NCBI GenBank assembly: GCA_964352615.1
Contig: CAYGSG010000038.1
Coordinates: 1 to 25,903 of the forward strand
Length of the DNA: 25,903 nt
Direction: 5' to 3'
DNA from: OFTM382 sp964352615
GTDB taxonomy: Bacteria; Planctomycetota; Phycisphaerae; Phycisphaerales; UBA1924
Positions 1 through 7,082 of the stretch are shown here, one piece after another. Every line of letters starts with the position of its first letter. Position 1 is the first letter of the stretch. A program made the position numbers and the translations under genes. The notes beneath the pieces were generated by a model. The model was given only the letters and a program-made list of their open reading frames with translations, made no database searches and was not told where the DNA came from.

Positions 1-322
1 CCCATCAAGCCGCCCGAACCAGGGGATTCATGCAAATGAAAACCTATTCTCAAAATAATGAACAAGGCCGCATCCGGTGCGACGTTCATTCGAATGGGTT
101 TGCGTCCGAGAAATCGGGCCGAGAGCGGCTTTCGGAAACGCGAGCCTGAGCGCACGGTTCTGCCCGTGTGCGGAAGCTGCTGGCCCTTCGTTGCCATCGG
201 CGAGAGACACAAGACACAACCTGCATCCCGGGTGCTCAGCGCCCAGTGTCTGCACCGCTCGCATTGGCGGCTGGCGATCGGTGTGTGTGCATCCGCCGCA
301 CGATTGAGGAAGGAAGATCATT
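1..322. other. Non-coding leader region upstream of the first gene
   Basis: I see no credible gene in this stretch. Open frames exist on both strands, but their translations are rich in Cys, Arg and His, show no recognisable domain and look like GC-driven noise. The first 60 bases are locally A/T-rich (around 35-60), which would suit a promoter, but no convincing -35/-10 pair can be assigned. The last 20 bases hold the ribosome binding site of the following gene (purine runs GAGGA at 306-310 and AGGA at 311-314). Confidence 0.5.
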
Positions 323-946
323 ATGAACCGGACCATCACCCTTGCATCCCTCGCTTTGACCGCTGGCCTTGCCTCGGCTCAGGCCAACCTTGTCACCGGT
401 GGCCAGACGAGCGTTCTGCTCGACACCGCCACCCTCTCCAGCGCTGCGGGCCTTGATCTCTCAAGCGTCAGCGGAACGCTCGCGGGCTCACTGCCCGGCA
501 GCGTCGCGTTCCCCATCAACGCCCGTGATGCCGTAAGCCTGCCCACCACCTTTGCGTATGACGACGGGCTCGCTTCGTTCAACGGCAGCATCGAGCACAC
601 CGGCTCGGTCTTCTTCAACACCGACACCGTCGAGGTCGGCAACTTCTCCATCGGGTTCGATGTCGCTCGCGTTGGCGGCAACCTCAGCGGCTTCTTCGTC
701 GAGAGCACCACCGGCGTATCCGCCATTCTCTTTGATGTCGCGGCACCCTCAAGCCTGACCGCTGTCTCGGGTGATCTGACCATCGGTGCCGACCTGCTCG
801 TTTCCCCCGAGTTCGCTTCATTCCTCGGCAACTCGGCCCTTGCCGGCGCCGACGTCGGCGATGCGCTCGTTCAAGCGGTCCCCGCCCCGGGCGCGGTCGC
901 CAGCCTCGCAGCAGCCGGCCTGTTTGCCGCCCGCCGCCGCCGCTGA
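323..946 (+). CDS. Secreted protein with PEP-CTERM-like (VPAPG) sorting tail
   Basis: A 207-residue exported protein of unknown function. Residues 1-21 form a signal peptide (MNRT, then a hydrophobic run ending ASAQA). The middle is Ser/Gly/Val/Leu-rich with alternating hydrophobic residues, as in a beta-rich extracellular domain, and I see no catalytic motif. The last 22 residues (186-207) are a sorting signal: VPAPG, a hydrophobic helix, then RRRR. This matches the architecture of PEP-CTERM tails, which exosortase-type enzymes recognise, but with Ala in place of the usual Glu in the PEP triplet. A good Shine-Dalgarno (AGGA, 8 nt upstream) supports the ATG start. A strong hairpin follows at 1005-1045, so it is probably monocistronic. 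Its likely location is the outer surface or extracellular matrix. No exosortase gene lies in the window. Confidence 0.85.
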   Translation: MNRTITLASLALTAGLASAQANLVTGGQTSVLLDTATLSSAAGLDLSSVSGTLAGSLPGSVAFPINARDAVSLPTTFAYDDGLASFNGSIEHTGSVFFNTDTVEVGNFSIGFDVARVGGNLSGFFVESTTGVSAILFDVAAPSSLTAVSGDLTIGADLLVSPEFASFLGNSALAGADVGDALVQAVPAPGAVASLAAAGLFAARRRR

Positions 947-1004
947 GTCACACGGATCCAGTCTCCACAAGGTGGCCTGGTCAACACCGAGAGAGACCTC
1001 TCTG

Positions 1005-1045
1005 AACGATGCCCAGCAGCCCACACCAAGCTGCTGGGCATCGTT
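1005..1045. terminator. Perfect 16-bp hairpin between convergent genes
   Basis: The arm 1005-1020 (AACGATGCCCAGCAGC) and the arm 1030-1045 are exact reverse complements, with a 9-base loop. It lies about 60 nt after the stop of the secreted-protein gene and 70 nt before the end of guaB on the other strand, the usual place for a bidirectional transcription stop. Neither side has a T-run, so it departs from the classic intrinsic terminator. Confidence 0.7.
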
Positions 1046-1114
1046 GCATCAACGCCCTGCAACCCGCCCGAGCGCTGGCAGGACAACGGCCCCCGCGCAT
1101 GATGAGCGCCGGAC

Positions 1115-2725
1115 TTATTCGCTCGTGCTCTCGACCGTGTAGTTCGGCGATTCTTTCGTTATCCGTATGTCGTGCGGGTGGTTCTCCACCACCGTCGCCC
1201 CTGACACCTTGCAGAACCGCGCTTCGCGCCGGAACTCCTCAATCGTGGCGCACCCGTTGTACCCCATGCTCGCGCGCAGGCCGCCTACCAACTGGTACAC
1301 AAACTCAGCCAGCGACCCCCGGTACGGCACGAGCCCCTCGACGCCCTCAGGCACGAACTTCTCCGCCGCCGGGCCTTTGTCCGCGATCAGCTTATCGCCC
1401 TGCCCATAGCGATCGGCGCTGCCCGCGTTCATTGCGCCCTCCGAGCCCATGCCCCGGTAGCTCTTGAACCGCCGGCCGTGGCTAATGACCATCTCGCCGG
1501 GCGATTCATCAAGCCCCGCGAGCAGCGAGCCCAGCATCACGCACGAAGCGCCCGCCGCGATCGCCTTAGCGATGTCGCCCGATTGGCGAATCCCTCCGTC
1601 GGCGATCACCGGCACATCGCGCCCCGTCTCGGCAACGCCCCGCACCGCCTCAAGAATCGCCGTGATCTGCGGCACCCCAACGCCCGTCACCACACGAGTC
1701 GTGCAGATCGAGCCCGGCCCGATGCCCACCTTCACCGCGTCCGCCCCGGCGCGCACAAGGTCCGCCGCGCCCTCGGCCGTCGCCACGTTGCCCGCGATCA
1801 CTTCAACGCCGTAGGTCTTCTTGATGTGCGAGACCGTTTCCAGCACGCCCTCGCTGTGCCCGTGCGCGGTATCCACCACAATCACATCCACCTCGGCCGC
1901 GAGCAGCGCCTCGACCCGCTCGTACTGGCGAACGCCCACCGCCGCCCCGCACCGGAGCCTGCCTCGGGCATCGGTATTCGAGCGTGGAAACTGGCTGAGC
2001 CGTTCGATGTCGCGCATCGTGATGAGCCCCGCGAGCCCGCCAGCTTCATCAACGATCAGCAGTTTCTCGACCTTGTTGCGGTTGAGGATCGTCTCGGCTG
2101 CTTCAAGCGTGGTCCCGCGCGGTGCGGTGATGAGCTTGCCGCTGGTCATGACCTCGCGCACCGGCGTGCCCGCATCGACCACGAACTTCAGGTCCCGCCG
2201 AGTCAGAATGCCGACCACTTTCTCACGGCCCTTGCTGCGATCGCTCGTCCCGCCGCCCTCGGTCACCGGGAAGCCCGAGACGTTGAACTGCCGCATGAGC
2301 TGGATCGCTCGGCCGACCGTGTCTTCCGGGCCAAGCGTGATCGGGTCGGTAATGACCCCGTTGGCCGACCGCTTGACCTTGGCAACCTCACGCGCCTGCA
2401 CCTCAGCGGGCAGGTTCTTATGGATGATCCCGATGCCGCCCTCTTGGGCGAGCGCGATCGCCAGCGCCGACTCGGTCACCGTGTCCATCGGCGCCGAGAT
2501 CAGCGGGATGCCAAGCTCGATGTTTGCTGTCAGCCGAGTCGAAGTGTGCGCATCAGCGGGCACCACACCTGAACGCCTTGGCACCAGCAGCACATCATCA
2601 AACGTGATGCCTTCGAGCACGATCTTGCTCGACGGCGTTAGCGCAGGTTGAGATTGGTCAGCGGCCGCCCGCCCATCACAGCAGGTCTTGGAGGTCGGAG
2701 CGTCGGCGATGTGGTGGGTACCCAT
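1115..2725 (-). CDS. guaB: Inosine-5'-monophosphate dehydrogenase
   Basis: Oxidises IMP to XMP with NAD+, the committed step of guanine nucleotide synthesis, in the cytoplasm. From the ATG at 2725 the product is 536 residues. The TIM-barrel core begins with FDDVLLVP (about residue 42) and carries LISAPMDTV. It is interrupted by a tandem CBS (Bateman) pair at about 126-246 (GFPVTEGG, VGILTRRDL, GLITMRDI). The barrel resumes with DTAHGHS and the catalytic loop GIGPGSICTTR, whose Cys is about residue 341. The SYRGMGS and ADRYGQ segments form the active-site flap. About 35 residues precede the usual family start and look like a linker. A TTG at 2752 would add nine more residues, and a GTG at the V of KIVLEG would remove the extension. 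No site has a good Shine-Dalgarno, so the start is uncertain. The identity is not in doubt. Confidence 0.96.
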   Translation of the reverse strand: MGTHHIADAPTSKTCCDGRAAADQSQPALTPSSKIVLEGITFDDVLLVPRRSGVVPADAHTSTRLTANIELGIPLISAPMDTVTESALAIALAQEGGIGIIHKNLPAEVQAREVAKVKRSANGVITDPITLGPEDTVGRAIQLMRQFNVSGFPVTEGGGTSDRSKGREKVVGILTRRDLKFVVDAGTPVREVMTSGKLITAPRGTTLEAAETILNRNKVEKLLIVDEAGGLAGLITMRDIERLSQFPRSNTDARGRLRCGAAVGVRQYERVEALLAAEVDVIVVDTAHGHSEGVLETVSHIKKTYGVEVIAGNVATAEGAADLVRAGADAVKVGIGPGSICTTRVVTGVGVPQITAILEAVRGVAETGRDVPVIADGGIRQSGDIAKAIAAGASCVMLGSLLAGLDESPGEMVISHGRRFKSYRGMGSEGAMNAGSADRYGQGDKLIADKGPAAEKFVPEGVEGLVPYRGSLAEFVYQLVGGLRASMGYNGCATIEEFRREARFCKVSGATVVENHPHDIRITKESPNYTVESTSE

Positions 2726-2791
2726 GAACCAGTGTCGCAGGCCGCGCAGCAAAGGTCAAGCTCAACCGCCCTCCTTCAGATTCTTTGGTGG

Positions 2792-2810
2792 CACAGCCTT
2801 GCAGGCTGTG
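2792..2810. repeat. Short palindromic element CACAGCCT-TGC-AGGCTGTG
   Basis: Two perfect 8-base arms with a 3-base loop lie in the 180-bp gap between guaB and the next gene, set in the context GGTGGCACAGCC...GGCTGTGTCTCC. From memory, similar palindromes with a cacag-ctgtg core recur in planctomycete intergenic regions, so this may be one copy of a dispersed family. Only one copy is visible here. It has no T-run and is a poor terminator. Confidence 0.5.
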
Positions 2811-2837
2811 TCTCCACTTCAAATACACCCAGGCATG

Positions 2838-2875
2838 AAACAAACCGCCTCGCAGCATTTCCGGCTGCGGGGCGG
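2838..2875 (-). terminator. Intrinsic terminator of the small secreted-protein gene
   Basis: Read on the - strand, a 12-bp GC-rich stem (2864-2875 pairing with 2845-2856, one G-T wobble) closes a 7-base loop and is followed at once by TTTGTTTC (2844-2837). It begins about 30 nt after the stop codon of the 2906-3358 gene. This is the textbook layout of a rho-independent terminator and separates that gene from guaB downstream. Confidence 0.7.
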
Positions 2876-2905
2876 GGTTGTGGAGATCAACGCATCGATA
2901 CTCGC

Positions 2906-3358
2906 TCAGTCGATCGCCTCGGCGACCGCCCGGCGGATCACCTGCTCGGCCCGGTCGGCCGAATCGCCGATCGATTCGGTCGCAGCCCGTGCCGCCGCGT
3001 TCACCCGGTCGATCAACTCCTGCGGAGCATCCAGTCTGCGCAGCGCCTGCACGCAGTCCTCCCGCAGGTCGGCGACCCGGAATGAGGCCCTACGAGACTC
3101 CGCCTCGACTTCCTTGATGCCCCGAGCACCCGCAGCGATGATCACGCGGTCGCGCACACCATCACTGTCGAGCGCCTGGATCGTTCTAACAGCTTGGCGG
3201 GTGGTTTGCTGTACCGCATCGGAGTGCTTGTCTGCGGTGTTGTGCATCGCCGTAACGCACGCCCGTGCAATCCTCTCGCCGTTCTGGGCAGTCGCGGTGG
3301 TTGAGGTGAGGGTCAGCGCCATCAGCGCGATCGATACCAGACTCAGTGTCCTGAACAT
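2906..3358 (-). CDS. Small secreted hypothetical protein
   Basis: 150 residues that I do not recognise. Residues 1-25 are a signal peptide (MFRT, a hydrophobic core, then ATAQ before the probable cleavage site). The mature part is almost entirely charged amphipathic helix, rich in Ala, Arg, Glu and Asp (for example ATESIGDSADRAEQ), and carries just two cysteines, C34 and C102, which could form a disulfide in the periplasm or outside the cell. There are no catalytic motifs. A purine-rich Shine-Dalgarno (AAAGGGA) lies about 8 nt before the ATG. It is transcribed towards guaB but ends in its own terminator. It is probably a real gene, given the signal peptide, ribosome binding site and terminator. 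Confidence 0.75.
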   Translation of the reverse strand: MFRTLSLVSIALMALTLTSTTATAQNGERIARACVTAMHNTADKHSDAVQQTTRQAVRTIQALDSDGVRDRVIIAAGARGIKEVEAESRRASFRVADLREDCVQALRRLDAPQELIDRVNAAARAATESIGDSADRAEQVIRRAVAEAID

Positions 3359-3420
3359 GCCGTTCCCTTTCGCATTTCGTGGAGTTCGCCTTGAGCCCCT
3401 GCGGGGCCCATGCCATCGCC

Positions 3421-3445
3421 TGGCCAGGGCTGGCCAGGGCTGGCC
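3421..3445. repeat. Short direct repeat of TGGCCAGGGC
   Basis: Two and a half exact copies of a 10-base unit (3421-3430, 3431-3440, 3441-3445) in the gap between the divergent secreted-protein gene and truA. Each TGGCCA is itself palindromic. This could be slippage or a small operator; nothing else supports either reading. Confidence 0.5.
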
Positions 3446-3524
3446 GATAGGTCCAACGGCGACGGTCTAGGTCGCATTGCCCCAGTTCGCGAATTTTTCT
3501 TGGCATCCCTACGCTTCCGGGGCA

Positions 3525-4406
3525 ATGCCCAGGTACCGCCTCACCATCGCCTACGACGGGACCGACTTCTGCGGCTGGCAGAAGCAAGAGCCCAAGGATC
3601 CGGCCCTCGGCGGCACCCCACCGCCCGCGTCCAAGGTCGATGATTCGCTCGAAACAACCAAAGAAGGCCGCATCGCCCTCAGAACCGTTCAGGCCATTGT
3701 CGAGCGTGCTGTGCGCGAAGTCGTGCGCGAGCCCGTCATCCTCACCGGTGCAAGCCGAACCGATGCCGGCGTCCACGCCCGCGCCCAGTGCGCTGCCTTC
3801 ACCAGCCAGGCCGATGCCGCCCAAGGCCGAGGCTGGCCCGCTGAGCGCGGTACCGAGCCGCTCATCCGCGCCATCAACAGCAGGCTGCCAGATGACGTGC
3901 TCGTCACTGATGCGCAGCTCGCCCACGACACCTTCGAACCCATTGCCGGCGCCAGGTCCAAGGGCTATTCGTACACCATCGTGTCGAGCCCCCACCGCCC
4001 GCTGTGGGACCGCCGAACCGTATACCACACCTGGCACGAACTCGATGCGCCGCGCATGCACGCCGCTGCCCAGCACCTTATCGGCGAGCACGACTTCGCC
4101 TCGATGGCCGCCCTCGGACACGGCAGACAAACCACCGTGCGCACCATCCACGACTGCGCCGTAACAAGCGAACCCATCGAAGCCCCGGCCGGCAGCTTTG
4201 TAAGCCAGCGCCTCCGCATCGATGTCAGCGGCAACGGCTTCCTCTGGAACATGGTCCGCATCCTCGCGGGCACCCTCCACGAAGTCGGACGCGGCAGGCT
4301 CAGCCCCGACGACATACCGCGCATCCTTGAGAGCAAGGACCGAACCACCGCCGGGCCCACCCTGCCCCCCGAGGGGCTCTGCCTGGAGTGGATCAGGTAT
4401 GAGTAG
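3525..4406 (+). CDS. truA: tRNA pseudouridine synthase A
   Basis: Converts uridines 38-40 of the tRNA anticodon arm to pseudouridine. 293 residues from the ATG at 3525; an in-frame TTG 48 nt upstream adds residues unlike the family. The N-terminal strand RLTIAYDGTDFCGWQKQ is diagnostic. The catalytic loop is SRTDAGVHA with nucleophile Asp80. Further TruA signatures are FEPIAGARSKGYSYTI, HDFASMAA and the C-terminal GNGFLWNMVRILAGTL. Between GWQKQ and RTVQ, where most family members continue directly, about 30 extra residues (22-51) rich in Pro, Lys and Asp are inserted. It is the first gene of a + strand chain: its stop overlaps the next start by 8 nt. Confidence 0.96.
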   Translation: MPRYRLTIAYDGTDFCGWQKQEPKDPALGGTPPPASKVDDSLETTKEGRIALRTVQAIVERAVREVVREPVILTGASRTDAGVHARAQCAAFTSQADAAQGRGWPAERGTEPLIRAINSRLPDDVLVTDAQLAHDTFEPIAGARSKGYSYTIVSSPHRPLWDRRTVYHTWHELDAPRMHAAAQHLIGEHDFASMAALGHGRQTTVRTIHDCAVTSEPIEAPAGSFVSQRLRIDVSGNGFLWNMVRILAGTLHEVGRGRLSPDDIPRILESKDRTTAGPTLPPEGLCLEWIRYE

Positions 4407-4941
4407 GAAAGCTCCGCGATTCACTTCATGGAACCACGCAGCCGCTGTGATTGCAGGATTCATTGTCCTGCTATATCTGACCTCATTCCTCTTTCTTGCG
4501 GAGGCCGACGTTCCGATACGGGAGTCTCCGGTCAACGTCGAGCTGCGAATTCTCTTCGCGCAAGGGGCGATGCAATACGAACGGCGAAGCTCGGCCGATT
4601 CATTCGATGGAGCGTCTCTTTCGTTTCAGTTCATTGGAAACTGGTCGGGATCTGTGATTTGGCCTGATTCAGCAATGTTCTGGCCATCCAGCGAGTACCA
4701 CGGATCACAGGGGCCGTCATTCTCCGGATTCCACACGGTGAGCACTACCGATCGTGCGGTACCACTGTGGCCCGTCGCGTTACCAGCGGCCGTTGTGTTC
4801 GGATGGTGGGCATTCATGGTATTCCGAACCTGGCGACGTCGACGCCGAGGACTCTGCACCTGTGGGTACTCCCTCGAAGGGCTGCCCGGTTCTGAGTGCC
4901 CCGAGTGCGGGCGCCCCATCGATCGGCCCGCGGATGCCTGA
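4399..4941 (+). CDS. Two-TM protein with C-terminal zinc ribbon
   Basis: 180 residues of unknown function. Residues 13-35 are a membrane helix. About 85 polar residues follow, probably outside the cytoplasm, then a second helix at about 123-142. A basic stop-transfer patch (RRRRR) comes next, then a cytoplasmic zinc ribbon with C153, C155, C167 and C170 (CTCGYSLEGL, then CPECG). This CxCGYxLxGL...CPECG ending is widespread in planctomycete proteins; its role is not known to me. The ATG at 4399 lies inside the end of truA and overlaps it by 8 nt, implying translational coupling. The gene overlaps the next one by 8 nt too. Its codons are visibly less GC-rich than its neighbours', which suggests relaxed selection or recent arrival. 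Confidence 0.8.
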   Translation: MSRKAPRFTSWNHAAAVIAGFIVLLYLTSFLFLAEADVPIRESPVNVELRILFAQGAMQYERRSSADSFDGASLSFQFIGNWSGSVIWPDSAMFWPSSEYHGSQGPSFSGFHTVSTTDRAVPLWPVALPAAVVFGWWAFMVFRTWRRRRRGLCTCGYSLEGLPGSECPECGRPIDRPADA

Positions 4942-5734
4942 ACTCTTCCGGTCATCACGCCTCGGTTTTCACGCCCCGAGCATGGACCACCTCGATGCGC
5001 TCGCCGCCATGTGGTCCGATGCCGACACCATGAAGCACATCGGCGCGGGCAAGCCGTGGTCACGCGACGATGTCGCCCATCGGCTGCAACGCGCCATCAC
5101 GATGCACCAACAACTCGGCATGGCGTTCTGGACCGTGAAGCTCACAGAAACAACTGAGATCATCGGCCAGGCCGGGGTCGTGCCCATCGAGGGCAAGAAC
5201 CCCTCGCCGCCCGATTGGCCGATCGAACTCGGCTACCGCTTCGCCAGAGCGCACTGGGGCCACGGCTACGCGACCGAGGCTGCCCGAGCCGTCGCGGCTT
5301 ACGCCACCGACCCCGCCGGGCCGTTGAACCTGACGAAGATTATCGCCGTCGCGCACCCGGAGAACACCGCATCCGACAACGTACTTATAAAGACAGGATT
5401 CTGTCGTGTCGGTCTCTCGGGTAGGTTCTACGGTGTCGAGTGCATGGTGTACCGCGCATTCGCAAAGACTTGGCATCCGATGGCCGTACTACCGCCAGTC
5501 GCTTGCCCATGCTGCGGCAGTCTCACGTTGCATGGGCGTGATGTCTTCAATATTTGTCCTGTGTGCTACTGGGAAGATGATGGGCAAGATGAGGAAGACG
5601 CGAGCATCGTTCGCGGAGGTCCAAACGCAGACCTTTCTTTGATGCAAGCACGAGTGAACTACCAGACTTTCGGTGCATGCTGCCGCGAGATGCTGCAACA
5701 CGTCAGGCCACGCAGGCCTGAGGAACACCCGTGA
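4934..5734 (+). CDS. GNAT acetyltransferase fused to a CPCC cysteine-rich domain
   Basis: 266 residues with two domains. Residues 1-178 are a RimJ/RimL-type GNAT N-acetyltransferase. They carry the acetyl-CoA loop RAHWGHGYATEA (105-116), the HPENTASDNVLIKTGF strand-helix (141-156) and a usual C-terminal strand, so this domain looks complete. After a short linker (TWHPMAVLPPVA), residues 191-266 match the CPCC family (Pfam Cys_rich_CPCC): CPCCG (191-195), CPVCYWEDDGQ (208-218), GGPNADLSLMQARVNY and FGACC. The four CPxC cysteines should bind zinc. CPCC proteins are normally small stand-alone proteins. An internal ATG (the M of MAVLPP) could make the CPCC part separately. The substrate is unknown. 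It overlaps its upstream neighbour by 8 nt and its downstream neighbour by 4 nt. Confidence 0.85.
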   Translation: MPELFRSSRLGFHAPSMDHLDALAAMWSDADTMKHIGAGKPWSRDDVAHRLQRAITMHQQLGMAFWTVKLTETTEIIGQAGVVPIEGKNPSPPDWPIELGYRFARAHWGHGYATEAARAVAAYATDPAGPLNLTKIIAVAHPENTASDNVLIKTGFCRVGLSGRFYGVECMVYRAFAKTWHPMAVLPPVACPCCGSLTLHGRDVFNICPVCYWEDDGQDEEDASIVRGGPNADLSLMQARVNYQTFGACCREMLQHVRPRRPEEHP

Positions 5735-6966
5735 CCCTCCGTATCCTCCACATCTCCACGCGACTCATCCTCGGCGGCAGCCAAGAGAACACCGTCCTCT
5801 CCTGCGAGGGCCAGGCGAAGCTCGGCCATGAAGTCCACCTCGCCTTCGGTCCCATCTTCGGCCCCGAAGGCTCCATGCTCGATCGCGTACGCGCGTTCAA
5901 CGAAGCGCACCCGGATTCTCCCATCGCGACGCACGAAGTCCCGAGCCTCGTGCGCGAGATCAGCCCGCTCAAAGACCTCGCGTGCAAACGCGAGCTTCGC
6001 GCACTCATCGAGCGCACCAAGCCGGACATCGTGCACACGCACAGCTCCAAGGCCGGCATCCTCGGCCGGTGGGCCGCGTGGGATGTCAGCCCTAGGCCCG
6101 CCATCGTCCACACCATCCACGGCCCGCCTTGGATGCCCGTCGAAGGCAGGCCCGATCAACGCTTGCTCATCGGCCTCAAGAACGCGCTGTACGCCCGGGC
6201 CGAGCAGTTCGCCGCCCGCCGATGCCACAAGATCGTGAGCGTTGCCGATGCCATGACCGAGCAGTTCCTTCAGCGCGGCATCGGCAAACGCTCGCAGTAC
6301 GTCACCGTCCGCAGCGGCATGGAGACCGCGCCCTACCTCAGCCCGGCTGCGGGCGAGGACCGCGCCTCGGTGCGCGCACGCCTGAGCATCCGCGACGATG
6401 AGTTCGTCGTCGGCATCGTCGCACGACTCGCCCAGCACAAGGGACACGACGACCTCATCGATGCGCTCGCACCGCTCATGCGCAAGAACGCCGCCCTGCG
6501 CATGCTCTGGGTGGGCGACGGCTGGTGGCGCGATCGCTTGGTCGAGCGCCTCAAGGCCGAGGGCATCGATGAGCAGACCGTGCGCACCGGGCTGGTCGAT
6601 CAGGCCGAGATCCCCGCGATGATGCGCGCGATGGACGTGCTCGCCCACCCGAGCTACCGCGAAGGCCTGCCCAGAACCGTGCCCCAGGCCATGCTCGCCG
6701 GTACAGCCGTCGTCGCCACCGATACCGACGGCACGCGCGAGGTCTGCCTCGATCCTTCGGGTCATTCCGCTGATTCAACCGGCAAACTCGTTGCTGTCGG
6801 CGATTCGATCGGCCTCCGCGGAGCCATCCAGTGGATGATCGACCACCCCGACGAACGCCTCGCCATGACCCAGCGCGGCCGGGCCATGTGCGCGAACATG
6901 TTCAGCGCCGAGCGGATGGTGGATGAACTCGAACGGGTCTACGCCAGCGCGATGCAGGCAACGTGA
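5731..6966 (+). CDS. Glycosyltransferase family 4 protein
   Basis: 411-residue GT-B-fold enzyme that would transfer a sugar from a nucleotide-sugar donor, probably to a lipid- or protein-linked glycan at the inner membrane. The N-terminal domain opens with LRILHISTRLILGGSQENT (Gly-rich acceptor loop) and includes DIVHTHSSKAGILGRWAA. The C-terminal domain has VVGIVARLAQHKGHDDLIDA, the donor-binding segment HPSYREGLPRTVPQAMLAG (EGLPR in place of the common EGFP) and TDTDGTREV. It starts with GTG at 5731, overlapping the TGA of the GNAT-CPCC gene by 4 nt, so the two are probably coupled. It is the last gene of the truA chain and is separate from the larger glycosyltransferase locus further on. 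Donor and acceptor cannot be read from the sequence. Confidence 0.92.
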   Translation: MTLRILHISTRLILGGSQENTVLSCEGQAKLGHEVHLAFGPIFGPEGSMLDRVRAFNEAHPDSPIATHEVPSLVREISPLKDLACKRELRALIERTKPDIVHTHSSKAGILGRWAAWDVSPRPAIVHTIHGPPWMPVEGRPDQRLLIGLKNALYARAEQFAARRCHKIVSVADAMTEQFLQRGIGKRSQYVTVRSGMETAPYLSPAAGEDRASVRARLSIRDDEFVVGIVARLAQHKGHDDLIDALAPLMRKNAALRMLWVGDGWWRDRLVERLKAEGIDEQTVRTGLVDQAEIPAMMRAMDVLAHPSYREGLPRTVPQAMLAGTAVVATDTDGTREVCLDPSGHSADSTGKLVAVGDSIGLRGAIQWMIDHPDERLAMTQRGRAMCANMFSAERMVDELERVYASAMQAT

Positions 6967-7041
6967 ACATGGCGACAAGCAGGGCGACAAGCAGGGCGGA
7001 CGCATTTCTCAAGCATCCTAAACCCAGTATGACTCCGCGTG

Positions 7042-7066
7042 CTCTGCGTCTCTCTGCGCCTCTGCG
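7042..7066. repeat. CTCTGCG short repeat cluster
   Basis: Three exact CTCTGCG heptamers at 7042, 7052 and 7060 in the 116-bp gap between the convergent glycosyltransferase and trpS genes. Runs of the type 'ctctgcgtctctgcgcctctgcg' occur, to my memory, as dispersed intergenic elements in many environmental bacteria. A second direct repeat, GCGACAAGCAGG, lies nearby at about 6970-6995. No terminator hairpin is evident in this gap. Confidence 0.45.
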
Positions 7067-7082
7067 TTCTCTTGCATGGGCG

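Noticed and set aside
28..456. Overlapping open frames on both strands near the left edge
   Set aside because: No ribosome binding site or domain, atypical composition, and overlap with the well-supported secreted-protein gene.
1478..2572. A 364-codon open frame on the + strand
   Set aside because: It is antisense to guaB, whose motifs are unmistakable, and is composed of Arg/His/Asp noise.
3186..4535. A 449-codon open frame on the - strand
   Set aside because: It is antisense to truA, overlaps the small secreted-protein gene and has no recognisable domain.
5659..6765. A 368-codon open frame on the - strand
   Set aside because: It is antisense to the GT4 gene with its clear GT-B motifs, and shows no domain of its own.
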